DNA from: Lentzea kentuckyensis
GTDB taxonomy: Bacteria; Actinomycetota; Actinomycetes; Mycobacteriales; Pseudonocardiaceae
DNA length: 56,102 nucleotides
NCBI RefSeq assembly: GCF_002150765.1
Contig: NZ_MUYM01000130.1
Span: forward strand, 1-56,102
Direction of reading: 5' to 3'
Shown here: positions 18,022 through 25,564 of the stretch, one piece after another
Layout of the letters: each line of letters begins with the position of its first letter
Position numbering within the stretch: position 1 is the stretch's first letter
The notes under the pieces: generated by a model
Databases searched by the model: none
Seen by the model: only the letters and a program-made list of their open reading frames with translations
Told to the model about the DNA's origin: nothing
Translations under genes and position numbers: made by a program

Positions 18022-18035
18022 TGAGAGCGCTCTCA
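18022..18035. promoter_or_regulatory. CebR/LacI-type operator of the GH16 gene
   Basis: TGAGAGCGCTCTCA is a perfect 14-bp palindrome, two symmetric substitutions from the CebR operator TGGGAGCGCTCCCA that controls beta-glucan/cello-oligosaccharide genes in streptomycetes. It lies 38 bases upstream of a secreted beta-glucanase start. No LacI-family gene is in the window, so the regulator must act from elsewhere. Confidence 0.75.
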
Positions 18036-18073
18036 TAAATGGACTGCACCCGTGACAAGGAGGTCACTCGCGC

Positions 18074-19450
18074 ATGAGGCAACGCCGCCGCATTCTCGCG
18101 GCCACGACAGCTCTTATTGCCGCGGTACCCCTGGCGATCGCCGCCATGTCCGCCAACGCTTCGATCCCACCCCCTGCAGCGGGATGGACGCAGGTGTGGG
18201 GTGACGACTTCAACGGTCCGAACGGATCCTTGCCGTCCAGCTCCAACTGGATCTTCGACCTCGGTCACGCCTACCCCGGCGGCCCCGCCAACTGGGGCAC
18301 TGGCGAGATCCAGAACTACACGAACAGCACGCAGAACATCAAACTCGACGGCTCCGGCAACCTGCGGATCACCGCGCTGAAGGACGGCGCGGGCAACTGG
18401 ACGTCGTCACGTATCGAGACCCAGCGCGCCAACTTCAAGCCGGCGCCCGGCGGCAAGCTCGCCATCGAGGGCCGCATCCAGATGCCGAACGTCACCGGTC
18501 AGGCCGCGCTGGGCTACTGGCCCGCGTTCTGGGCGCTGGGCTCGCCGTTCCGCGGCAACTACTGGAACTGGCCGGGCATCGGCGAGTTCGACATCATGGA
18601 GAACGTCAACGGCATCAACTCCGTCTGGGGTGTGCTGCACTGCGACGTGGCTCCCGGCGGTGCCTGCGGCGAGTTCACCGGCATCGGCAACTCGCGGACG
18701 TGCCCCGGCGCGTCCTGCCAGTCCGCGTTCCACACCTACCGCTTCGAGTGGGACGACGCCGCGAAGACCTTCACCTGGTTCGTCGACGGCCAGTCGTACC
18801 ACCAGGTCACCCAGGCCCGCGTCGGCGCGACGGTCTGGAACCAGATGACGTCGCACGCGGGGTACTTCATCCTGCTGAACCTCGCGATGGGCGGGGCGTT
18901 CCCGAACGCGCTGAACAACAACCAGCCGACCCCTGTCGCGGCCACTCAGTCCGGGCACTCGCTGGTCGTGGACTACGTGGCCGTCTACTCGGCTGGCGGC
19001 ACTCCTCCGACCACCACGACGACGACCACTCCCCCGCCCGGTGGCGGTGGCTCGGCCTACACCGAGCTGCAGGCGGAGAGCGCGGCCGAGCGTTCGGGCG
19101 GTTCGGTGGCACCGGGTGACGGCGGCTCGGGCGTGCACCAGATCGCGAACGGCGGCTACCTGAAGTTCTCGGGCGTCGACTTCGGCGCGGGCCCGGCGCG
19201 GCAGTTCTACGCTCGTGTCGCCTCGGGTGCCGGTGGCGGCGTGAGCGGGCTGGTCGAGGTGCGGCTCGGCTCGCGGACGGCGACCCCGGTCGGTTCGTTC
19301 GCGGTCGGCAACACCGGGGGCTGGGACGCGTGGAGAACCATTCCCGCCAACATCTCCAACATCAGCGGGGTGCACGACGTGTACGTGACCTTCACGTCCG
19401 GTCAGCCCGCGCCGTACGTCAGCGTGAACTGGGTGAAGTTCGGGACCTGA
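18074..19450 (+). CDS. Secreted GH16 beta-glucanase with C-terminal CBM6
   Basis: 458 residues; ATG with AAGGAGG upstream. Signal peptide 1-30 (cleavage near SANAS). The GH16 domain spans about 35-310 with catalytic motif E171-F-D-I-M-E176 (nucleophile and acid/base), typical of endo-1,3-beta-glucanases (laminarinases). A Pro/Thr/Gly linker (about 313-332) leads to a CBM6 (334-458) that would bind beta-glucan. The enzyme acts outside the cell on fungal or algal 1,3-beta-glucans. A perfect CebR-like palindrome in its promoter region fits induction by beta-gluco-oligosaccharides. Confidence 0.93.
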   Translation: MRQRRRILAATTALIAAVPLAIAAMSANASIPPPAAGWTQVWGDDFNGPNGSLPSSSNWIFDLGHAYPGGPANWGTGEIQNYTNSTQNIKLDGSGNLRITALKDGAGNWTSSRIETQRANFKPAPGGKLAIEGRIQMPNVTGQAALGYWPAFWALGSPFRGNYWNWPGIGEFDIMENVNGINSVWGVLHCDVAPGGACGEFTGIGNSRTCPGASCQSAFHTYRFEWDDAAKTFTWFVDGQSYHQVTQARVGATVWNQMTSHAGYFILLNLAMGGAFPNALNNNQPTPVAATQSGHSLVVDYVAVYSAGGTPPTTTTTTTPPPGGGGSAYTELQAESAAERSGGSVAPGDGGSGVHQIANGGYLKFSGVDFGAGPARQFYARVASGAGGGVSGLVEVRLGSRTATPVGSFAVGNTGGWDAWRTIPANISNISGVHDVYVTFTSGQPAPYVSVNWVKFGT

Positions 19451-19505
19451 CCCCTGGGTGCGCGCCGAGGTGGGTTCGTCCGCTAGAATGTCATCCGCAC
19501 GACAC

Positions 19506-19577
<72 letters not shown>

Positions 19578-19626
19578 TCTGGCGCCGCGTCCTTCGGGAT
19601 GCGGCGCCATTTGCTTTGATGGACAG

Positions 19627-20268
19627 GTGTACGCCGAACGTCCTGCTCCCGCGGGCCTGGCTTGCCTGTGGACGCGCACGGTCTCCGCGTCGACCGTGCA
19701 ACGCGTGGTGCCGGACGGGTGCACCGATCTGATGTGGACACCGGCGAGTGGTGCGTTGTTCGTGGCCGGTCCGGACACCGCCGCGCAGCTCGCCGTGGTG
19801 GCGCCGGGGACGTTGTACGGGGTGCGGTTGCCGCCCGGCGCGTTCCCGTCGGTGTTCGGTGTGCCCGCGCATGCCGTGCGAGACCTGCGGGTGCCGTTGG
19901 CGGAGCTGGTGCCTTCGGCCCGGCTGTCGTCGTTCTCGGAGATGGTGGACTTCTGCGCCTCGCGGGTCGTCGTGGATCCGGTTCTGAGCGGCACCGCTTC
20001 GTTGCTGCGGACCTGCGACGTGCGCTCGGCCGCGTGGGAGATCGGGCTGAGCTCACGTCAGCTGCGCCGCCGATGCCTCGACGCGTTCGGATATCCGCCC
20101 AAGGTGCTGCAGCGGGTGCTGCGGTTCGACGCCGCGCTGCGCCTGGCGTGGGACGGTGTGCCGTTCGCCTCGGTCGCCGCCGAAGCCGGTTACGCGGACC
20201 AGGCGCACCTGGCCCGCGAGGTCCGTGCTCTGGCCGGCGTGTCGTTGGGTCAGCTGATCCGGCCGTAG
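19627..20268 (+). CDS. AraC-family transcriptional regulator
   Basis: 213 residues from GTG 19627. The N-terminal part resembles the DUF6597-type ligand domain (VQRVVPDGCTDLMW, VAGPDTAAQLAVVAPGTLYGVRLPPGAFPSVFG). The C-terminal AraC HTH shows VRSAAWEIGLSSRQLRRRCLDAFGYPPKVLQRVLRFDAAL followed by VAAEAGYADQAHLAREVRALAGVSLGQL, the usual double HTH ending. It lies 49 bases after tRNA-Val with a weak ribosome-binding site, and its last 19 bases overlap the convergent gene. Target unknown. Confidence 0.87.
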   Translation: MYAERPAPAGLACLWTRTVSASTVQRVVPDGCTDLMWTPASGALFVAGPDTAAQLAVVAPGTLYGVRLPPGAFPSVFGVPAHAVRDLRVPLAELVPSARLSSFSEMVDFCASRVVVDPVLSGTASLLRTCDVRSAAWEIGLSSRQLRRRCLDAFGYPPKVLQRVLRFDAALRLAWDGVPFASVAAEAGYADQAHLAREVRALAGVSLGQLIRP

Positions 20269-21077
20269 CGTTTCAGGGTCAGCAGCGCGTCGATCGTGGC
20301 GATCGAGCGCCATTCGAAGTGGGTTATCGGGGTGAAGGCGGGAAAGCCGAAGTTCCAGCCGCCGTCTTCCTGCTGGCCGTTCTGGAGTTCGTCGAGGTCC
20401 TTGCCGAATTCGTCGTCGGTGAACCACCTGCGGGCGACGCTGGTGGGTTTCCGCGCGTACTGGTGCGGTTCCAGTGCCTCGCCGTCCGCATATCCCTCGG
20501 TGCTCGGCTTGAGATGCTTGAGCTTTTCGGCGGCCAGTTCGGCGCGGGCGCGGTCGGGGACCTCGTCCAGGAACATCGCCGCGGCGCGCAACTCGTACGG
20601 GTGGGTCTCGGCGAGCTTTTCGATCTCCTGCCAGCAGTAGTCGGTCGCCCTCGCGAGCCACGGGCTGGTGATGTTCATCGCGTGCAGTGCGGCGGCGATC
20701 TGGGCGGTGAGGAGAAGTCCGCCCTGGTCGTCGGCGGCGACCCAGGGTGCCTTGGGGTGGTCCTTCGAAGTGGACATTCCGAACGGGACACTGCCGTCGG
20801 GGCAGGTGCGCTCGAGCCAGGTCAGGACCGATTCGGCCTGCTCCGGGGCGTTGACCTCGCCGAACAGCTGAAGGGCGCGCAGGGCGTGCAGCGGCTGGCT
20901 GGTGGGACCGCGGTGGTCGGGTTCGAGGGCATAGCCGTATCCGCCGTCGTCGTTGCGGTAGGCCAGCACGGCCTGGACCACGTGCTCCGCACTGCCGCCG
21001 TCGAAGGCGTGCTCGAACCAGCGTTGTTCCAGCGTGCGGGCGTTGTGCCAGATGAAGTTCCTCGCTTGTTCGATCAT
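20250..21077 (-). CDS. Hypothetical protein with prenyltransferase/squalene-cyclase-like repeats
   Basis: 275 residues from ATG 21077 (MIEQARNFIW). Repeats of the alpha6 barrel type are visible: AVLAYRNDDGGYGYALEPDHRGPTSQPLHALRALQLFG near residue 35-70 and ELQNGQQEDGGWNFGFPAFTPITHFEWRSIATIDALLTLKRYG at the end (DGGW/DGGY QW-like motifs). No catalytic DxDD (cyclase) or zinc ligands are seen, so enzymatic activity is not supported. Similar stand-alone proteins are common in actinomycetes without known function. Confidence 0.65.
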   Translation of the reverse strand: MIEQARNFIWHNARTLEQRWFEHAFDGGSAEHVVQAVLAYRNDDGGYGYALEPDHRGPTSQPLHALRALQLFGEVNAPEQAESVLTWLERTCPDGSVPFGMSTSKDHPKAPWVAADDQGGLLLTAQIAAALHAMNITSPWLARATDYCWQEIEKLAETHPYELRAAAMFLDEVPDRARAELAAEKLKHLKPSTEGYADGEALEPHQYARKPTSVARRWFTDDEFGKDLDELQNGQQEDGGWNFGFPAFTPITHFEWRSIATIDALLTLKRYGRIS

Positions 21078-21225
21078 GTCTCGAACGTAGGCCGCCCGAC
21101 GCGCCGGGTCTTGCACGAAACGGCCATGTGACCTGGTCGGCGTCGCTCGTTCACCCACGCTTGGAACCGGACCTATGCGAATATCCTCTAACAGGGGTGT
21201 GGAGTTCTGAGGGGAGCTGGCTGAG

Positions 21226-21645
21226 ATGCTGATGTTCGACGCGATCGTGCCGGCGGTCAGCGCCGCGGCTGGGGCCGTTGCGGGTGCTGCCGCAGCGGCG
21301 GGCGCCACGGCAGCGGGAGCCGGCGGCGCTGGGGTGAAGAGGTTCAGCGTCGAGCCGAGTCAGGCGCAGAAGATGATCGACGGCCTGAAAGCGGCTGTCG
21401 AGCATCTGAACGACCTGAGGAACACAGCCACAAACCTCAAGCAGTCAGGCGCCCCTGGCCCCGACCCCTACAGCGGCTGGGCCACGCTCGCGATGCGCCA
21501 GGCAGCGGGTGAGGAGCCCGGCGGCTATCTCTGGGCCAATGACTTGGCCCGGAAAGCGCTCGAGAAGACGATCGAGAACATCGAGAAGGCTCTGGCCGAG
21601 TACCGGGGCACCGACGACGCGGCGAAGGCCGCGATGAAGGGCTGA
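21226..21645 (+). CDS. Small helical protein of an ESX-associated cluster
   Basis: 139 residues; ATG with GGGGAG upstream. The N-terminus is an Ala/Gly-rich low-complexity stretch (about 10-35), followed by helical segments (QAQKMIDGLKAAVEHLNDLRNTATNLK) and a C-terminal amphipathic helix (RKALEKTIENIEKALAEYRGTDDAAKAAM). It lacks an obvious WxG turn but has WXG100-like size and helicity. It heads a tight same-strand cluster with a DUF3558 lipoprotein, a PPE-like protein and EspG, a combination typical of Pseudonocardiales. It may be a secreted ESX substrate or partner; that is inference from context. Confidence 0.65.
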   Translation: MLMFDAIVPAVSAAAGAVAGAAAAAGATAAGAGGAGVKRFSVEPSQAQKMIDGLKAAVEHLNDLRNTATNLKQSGAPGPDPYSGWATLAMRQAAGEEPGGYLWANDLARKALEKTIENIEKALAEYRGTDDAAKAAMKG

Positions 21646-21652
21646 CACGACC

Positions 21653-22234
21653 TTGAAGCGAATGACCGCTCTGTTGACCGCCGTCATCGCCATCGGTGTC
21701 CTCGCCGGATGCTCGGAGAAGACCGGCGGAAACCCCAACACGACGGCGCCGACCGGCGGGGACCAGACCAGCAGCTCACCCACGAGCAATGGCTCGTCTT
21801 CCGGGCTCAGCATCGCCAAGTTCGTGGAGAAGCCGTGCGACGTCGTCCCGGCCGCTCAACTGGCAAAGCTCGGAAGCGTCCGCGCGCCGGAAACCACCTC
21901 CACCACGATTGGCCAGCAGTGTGCGTGGAAGGGGCAGGACGTCATCAAGAACTCGACGTACAGGGTCGCCGTCACGCCTGACAAGTCGGTGGACGACATG
22001 ATCGCCAACGTCAAGAACAGCCCGGTCTTCACCGACCACAAGGTCGACGGCATCCGCTTCGTCACCTACGACGGCACCGACGCGTCCATCGACTGCCGCA
22101 CGATCATCCAGGTGTCCGACACCGACTCGGTCACCTCTTCGGTGAGCGTCGCTTCCGCCGAACGGGCGACCAAGAAGCCCTGCACCGAGTCCGAGGAATT
22201 CGCCAAGCTAGTCGTCCAGACACTGAAGGGGTAG
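21653..22234 (+). CDS. DUF3558 domain lipoprotein
   Basis: 193 residues from TTG 21653, preferred over ATG 21662 because it supplies the Lys/Arg of the signal peptide. The lipobox VLAGC places the acylated Cys at 20. A Thr/Ser/Gly-rich spacer (about 21-50) precedes the DUF3558 domain, which has the family cysteines (KPCDVVPAAQLAKLG, QQCAWKG, DCRTIIQ, KKPCTESE). These surface lipoproteins are common beside ESX genes in Pseudonocardiales; function unknown. It starts 8 bases after the previous gene. Confidence 0.88.
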   Translation: MKRMTALLTAVIAIGVLAGCSEKTGGNPNTTAPTGGDQTSSSPTSNGSSSGLSIAKFVEKPCDVVPAAQLAKLGSVRAPETTSTTIGQQCAWKGQDVIKNSTYRVAVTPDKSVDDMIANVKNSPVFTDHKVDGIRFVTYDGTDASIDCRTIIQVSDTDSVTSSVSVASAERATKKPCTESEEFAKLVVQTLKG

Positions 22235-22239
22235 CAGAC

Positions 22240-23529
22240 ATGGCTGGGGATGAGCCGAACATCGGCGGGTTCTTGATGCTGCCCCTCGCGGGCGGCGACA
22301 CGGTCTACAAGTGGTTCGAGAAGGGGAAGGGGCCGAGCCAGAGCACGGCCCCGACCGCGCAGGGCTGGCGTGACCTCTCGTCGGGGCACACCGACGTCGC
22401 CGATCTGATCAACAAGGCTGTGAGCGACTCCGGCGCGTCGTGGGAAGGTGCGGCGGCCGACTCCGCCCGCGGCAACACCTCGCCACTCGCCACCTGGGCG
22501 GATGTCACGGGAGCATCCGCGACCTCAGCGGCCACGACGTCCGACACGGTCGGCGAGGCGTACGTCAACGCCAAGTACGCGATGCAGAAGCCGCCGTCGG
22601 TGCCGGACAAGCCGTTCCTCAACGACCTCGCGTTCTGGGAGACCGACTACGACGAGGCGGTCGAGAAGAACCAGCAGGTCAACGAAGCGAACATGCGGGC
22701 GTTCAACCAGTACGGGAGCGCCGTCACCGCGAGCGCGAACAGCATGCCCACGTTCATTGCGCCGACCACGGGTGACGTCAGCATCGAAGAGAACGGCGGG
22801 GACCCCAACATCGGGCCCGTGAAGACGACACCGCCCAAGACCGGTCTTCCCCCCGACGGCATCGACCAGCCGACCGGCTCCGGCGACCGGAGCGGCTCCC
22901 AGGACCAGACCAACCTGTCCGGGTGGAAGCCGCCCACGGACAGCACGAACCCGGCCTGGCTCGAGCCCGGTGCGCCGCAGACGCAGTTCCCGCCCGGCGA
23001 CCCGAACGACCCCCGCAACCGGCCTCCCACGGGTGATCCCAACATCCCGCCCGGCGGCCGCTGGGATCCGAACAACCCGAACGACCCGCGCAACCGCGGC
23101 CGGTTCGACCCCAACGACCCGCGCAACCGGACCGGCGGTCCCGGTGGACCCGGCGGACGTGGGCTCGGCGGGCCCGGCGGCGGTACCGGTGGTGGTCGCG
23201 GTGGCGGCGGCGGTGGGCTTGGTGGCGCCGCGGCGGCTCGCGGGGCCGGGCTCGGTGGGCCCGGCGGCATGGGCAGCGGGTTCGGTGGCGCTGCCGGTGT
23301 GGCCGGTGAAGGGCGCGGCGGTGCCGGTGGCTTCGGGCCGGCCGGGTCCGGTGCGGCCGGTGCTGGTGGCCGGGGCGGTGCGGGCATGGGGGCCGGCGGC
23401 ATGGGTGCCGGTGCCGGTCGCGGTGAGGGCGAGGAGGACAAGGAGCACAAGTCCGCGTCCTACCTGCAGGAGACCGAGGACATCTTCGGTGACGGAACGA
23501 TGGTGGCTCCGCCGGTCATCGGCGGATAA
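22240..23529 (+). CDS. PPE-like ESX substrate with Gly-rich C-terminal half
   Basis: 429 residues. Residues 1-180 form a helical PPE/WXG-like domain with a W68-E-G turn (GASWEGAAADSARG) between two helices. Residues 190-310 are Pro/Asn/Asp-rich repeats (DPNDPRNR and relatives), and 310-400 are almost pure Gly/Ala (GGxG runs). The C-terminus (HKSASYLQETEDIFGDGTMVAPPVIGG) is conserved-looking and charged. By analogy with mycobacterial PPE proteins it is exported by a type VII system and its helical tip binds the EspG chaperone, which is encoded by the next gene. Confidence 0.82.
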   Translation: MAGDEPNIGGFLMLPLAGGDTVYKWFEKGKGPSQSTAPTAQGWRDLSSGHTDVADLINKAVSDSGASWEGAAADSARGNTSPLATWADVTGASATSAATTSDTVGEAYVNAKYAMQKPPSVPDKPFLNDLAFWETDYDEAVEKNQQVNEANMRAFNQYGSAVTASANSMPTFIAPTTGDVSIEENGGDPNIGPVKTTPPKTGLPPDGIDQPTGSGDRSGSQDQTNLSGWKPPTDSTNPAWLEPGAPQTQFPPGDPNDPRNRPPTGDPNIPPGGRWDPNNPNDPRNRGRFDPNDPRNRTGGPGGPGGRGLGGPGGGTGGGRGGGGGGLGGAAAARGAGLGGPGGMGSGFGGAAGVAGEGRGGAGGFGPAGSGAAGAGGRGGAGMGAGGMGAGAGRGEGEEDKEHKSASYLQETEDIFGDGTMVAPPVIGG

Positions 23530-23538
23530 GGAGAGAAC

Positions 23539-24318
23539 GTGCTGAGAAGCAGGGTCGCCATCCCTGTCACCGCGCTCTACCAGGCGTGGCAGGCCGCGGG
23601 TCTGCCGTCGCTGCACCGTGCGCTGCTCACCCAGGTCGACTTCGACGAGGACCTCCTCGAGTCGGGCGACGTGAGTGAGCTCGAACGGCTGCAGCGGTCG
23701 GCCTGGGCGCAGCTCGAGCAGTACGGGCTCGCGCGCGGCAGCCAGGTCCACCCGGACCTGGCTGCCGCGCTGCGGCTCGTGGTCGAGGCGGGCGTGGAGT
23801 ACTGGGCGTTCTTCAGCTTGAAGGACGGCCCGCAACAGAGCGTGCTGGTCGTGACGAACGGCCAGGACGCGCTGCGGATCGTGCTGACGCCGGACCAGCA
23901 GTTCGTGCTCGAACCGGTCCGCCCGGACGAGGCACCGCAGGCACTGGTCGGCGCGCTGCCTCCGGTGCCGGCGGGCAAGGGCGGTCCGATCACGCTGCCC
24001 GAGGACGCGATGAAGCCGAAGCCGCGGCAGTCGTACGAGGACACCGGCTCGTTCATGCAGCAGAGCCGGCCGACGAGCACGCCGAACGACCACCTGGTCG
24101 CGCAGCTCAAGGAGATCATGAGCCAGCCGCGCACCGGCGGCGGTCAGGTCTACTCGGCCAAGCGCGACCACCTGGGACGCAAGCAGCGTTGCATCGCGCC
24201 GCTCACGTTCATCGACACGCCGAACGGCCGGTACCTCGCGGCCAAGAGCGAAGGCTGGCTGCGGGTGCAGCCAGCCGACTTCGGCACGTTGGCGCGGATG
24301 ACCGCGACGATGCCTTAA
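23539..24318 (+). CDS. espG: ESX secretion-associated chaperone EspG
   Basis: 259 residues from GTG 23539, with AAGGAGAG immediately upstream. The EspG-type fold is suggested by the N-terminal VAIPVTALYQAWQAAGLPSLHRAL, the central LVVEAGVEYWAFFSLKDGPQQSVLVVTNGQDALRIVL and the C-terminal GGQVYSAKRDHLGRKQRC... FIDTPNGRYLAAKSEGWLRVQPAD. EspG keeps PE/PPE substrates soluble in the cytosol before ESX export; its partner is probably the PPE-like protein encoded 9 bases upstream. The 3' end overlaps the convergent oxidase gene by four bases. Confidence 0.85.
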   Translation: MLRSRVAIPVTALYQAWQAAGLPSLHRALLTQVDFDEDLLESGDVSELERLQRSAWAQLEQYGLARGSQVHPDLAAALRLVVEAGVEYWAFFSLKDGPQQSVLVVTNGQDALRIVLTPDQQFVLEPVRPDEAPQALVGALPPVPAGKGGPITLPEDAMKPKPRQSYEDTGSFMQQSRPTSTPNDHLVAQLKEIMSQPRTGGGQVYSAKRDHLGRKQRCIAPLTFIDTPNGRYLAAKSEGWLRVQPADFGTLARMTATMP

Positions 24319-25478
24319 GGGGTGAACCGCAGCGCGTCCGGGCCCAGCTCGGCCGGGCTGCGGTGACCCGACAGCCCGAGCGTCAGGTCGAAGTCCGCGA
24401 GCAGGCTGCGCAACACGTGCCGCACCCCGACCTGACCGCCGTGCGCCAACCCGTACGCGAACGGCCGTCCGACCATCACGGCCTTGGCCCCCAGCGCCAA
24501 CGCCTTCACGATGTCCGCGCCGGTCCGGATGCCGGAGTCGAACAGCACGTCGACCTGCTCCCCCACCGCCTCGACGATCGACGGCAGCGCGTCCAGCGAC
24601 CCCACCGCGCCGTCGACCTGACGCCCGCCGTGGTTGGACACGACGACACCGTCCATTCCGAACTCGACGGCCTTGCGCGCGTCGTCCGCGTGCTGGATTC
24701 CTTTCAGGACGATCGGCCCGTCCCAGTGCTCGCGCAGGAACGCCAGCTGGTCCCACGACTTGTCGGTGCCGGTGAACAGCTGCACCCAGCGCAGGATCGC
24801 CATCGGCAGGTCCTCCTCCGGCGACTTCTGCAGCCCAGCGCGGAAAACCGGGTCGCTGAACGGAATCGCCGTGCCCACTCCGCGCAGGAACGGCAGGTAC
24901 GCCTGGTCCAGATCGTGCGGCCGCCACGCCAGCGTCCACGTGTCGAGCGTGACGACCAACGCGGTGTACCCGGCCTTGCGAGCCCGCTCCAGCAGCGACG
25001 CGCACACGTCCGGGTCGTTCGGCCAGTACAGCTGGTACCAGCGCGGCCCGTCGCCGGAAGCCTCCGCGACCTCCTCGATGGTGTGCGAGGACGCGGTCGA
25101 CAACACCATCGGCACCCCGAGCTCGGCCGCCGCCCGCGCGGTCGCCAGCTCGCCGTCCGGGTGCAGAATCGACTGCACACCAACGGGTGCGAGCATCACC
25201 GGCGCCGGCAGCTCGGTGCCCAGCACGGAAACACCGAGGTGCCGCTCGGTGGCGTTGGTCAGCATCCGCGGCACGATCTGCACGCGTTCGAAAGCGTCCC
25301 GGTTCGCCTTCACGGTGGCGCCCGAGCCCGCACCTCCCGCCACGTACCAGAACGGCCCCGGTCCCAGCCGGTCGCGCGCGGACTGCTCCAGCGCGTTCGG
25401 ATCGGTGGTGAACGGCGGCACCGCGCCGCCGAGCCCCTGCAGGTAAATCTCGTTCTGGTACGCGGCGAATGAGGTCAT
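24315..25478 (-). CDS. FMN-dependent alpha-hydroxy-acid oxidizing protein (lactate 2-monooxygenase-like)
   Basis: 387 residues. The TIM barrel of the glycolate/lactate oxidase family is clear: PVMLAPVGVQSILHPDGE, VLSTASSHTIEEVAEA, WYQLYWPNDPDV, IVLKGIQHADDARKAVEFGMDGVVVSNHGGRQVDGAV (active-site His and Arg in SNHGGRQ), and FDSGIRTGADIVKALALGAKAVMVGRPFAYGLA (FMN phosphate site). Length and the N-terminal YQNEIYLQGL resemble lactate 2-monooxygenases, which convert lactate to acetate, CO2 and water, but lactate dehydrogenase or other 2-hydroxyacid substrates are possible. Confidence 0.88.
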   Translation of the reverse strand: MTSFAAYQNEIYLQGLGGAVPPFTTDPNALEQSARDRLGPGPFWYVAGGAGSGATVKANRDAFERVQIVPRMLTNATERHLGVSVLGTELPAPVMLAPVGVQSILHPDGELATARAAAELGVPMVLSTASSHTIEEVAEASGDGPRWYQLYWPNDPDVCASLLERARKAGYTALVVTLDTWTLAWRPHDLDQAYLPFLRGVGTAIPFSDPVFRAGLQKSPEEDLPMAILRWVQLFTGTDKSWDQLAFLREHWDGPIVLKGIQHADDARKAVEFGMDGVVVSNHGGRQVDGAVGSLDALPSIVEAVGEQVDVLFDSGIRTGADIVKALALGAKAVMVGRPFAYGLAHGGQVGVRHVLRSLLADFDLTLGLSGHRSPAELGPDALRFTP

Positions 25479-25490
25479 GCGTCCAGCTTG

Positions 25491-25562
25491 CTACGAAGCC
25501 GGCCGCACCAGGAAGAGCTCGTTGCCGAACGGGTCGCTGAACCAAGCGCGAAGGCGGGGAGG
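25491..25562 (-). pseudogene. Remnant of a VOC/glyoxalase-family gene (C-terminal about 23 codons)
   Basis: In the minus-strand frame ending at the TAG at 25491-25493, the residues RAWFSDPFGNELFLVRPAS read like the last strand of a vicinal-oxygen-chelate protein (WFSDPFGNELEL-type, usually holding the metal-ligand Glu). Nothing of the rest of a VOC domain remains: secDF begins two bases away in another frame. It appears to be the tail of a gene otherwise removed by deletion. Confidence 0.5.
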
Positions 25563-25564
25563 AG

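Noticed and set aside
21161..21187. Promoter TTGGAA/TATCCT before the ESX accessory cluster
   Set aside because: Spacer is only 15 bp and both hexamers are weak.
22970..23430. Repetitive Gly/Pro codons in the PPE-like gene, considered as a DNA repeat array or CRISPR-like element
   Set aside because: The repeats are in-frame protein low complexity (DPNDPRNR and GGxG) without equal-length spacers.
22525..25545. About 1000-codon minus-strand reading frame across the ESX cluster
   Set aside because: Antisense to PPE-like and espG genes and out of frame with the oxidase. Low-complexity composition and no domain.
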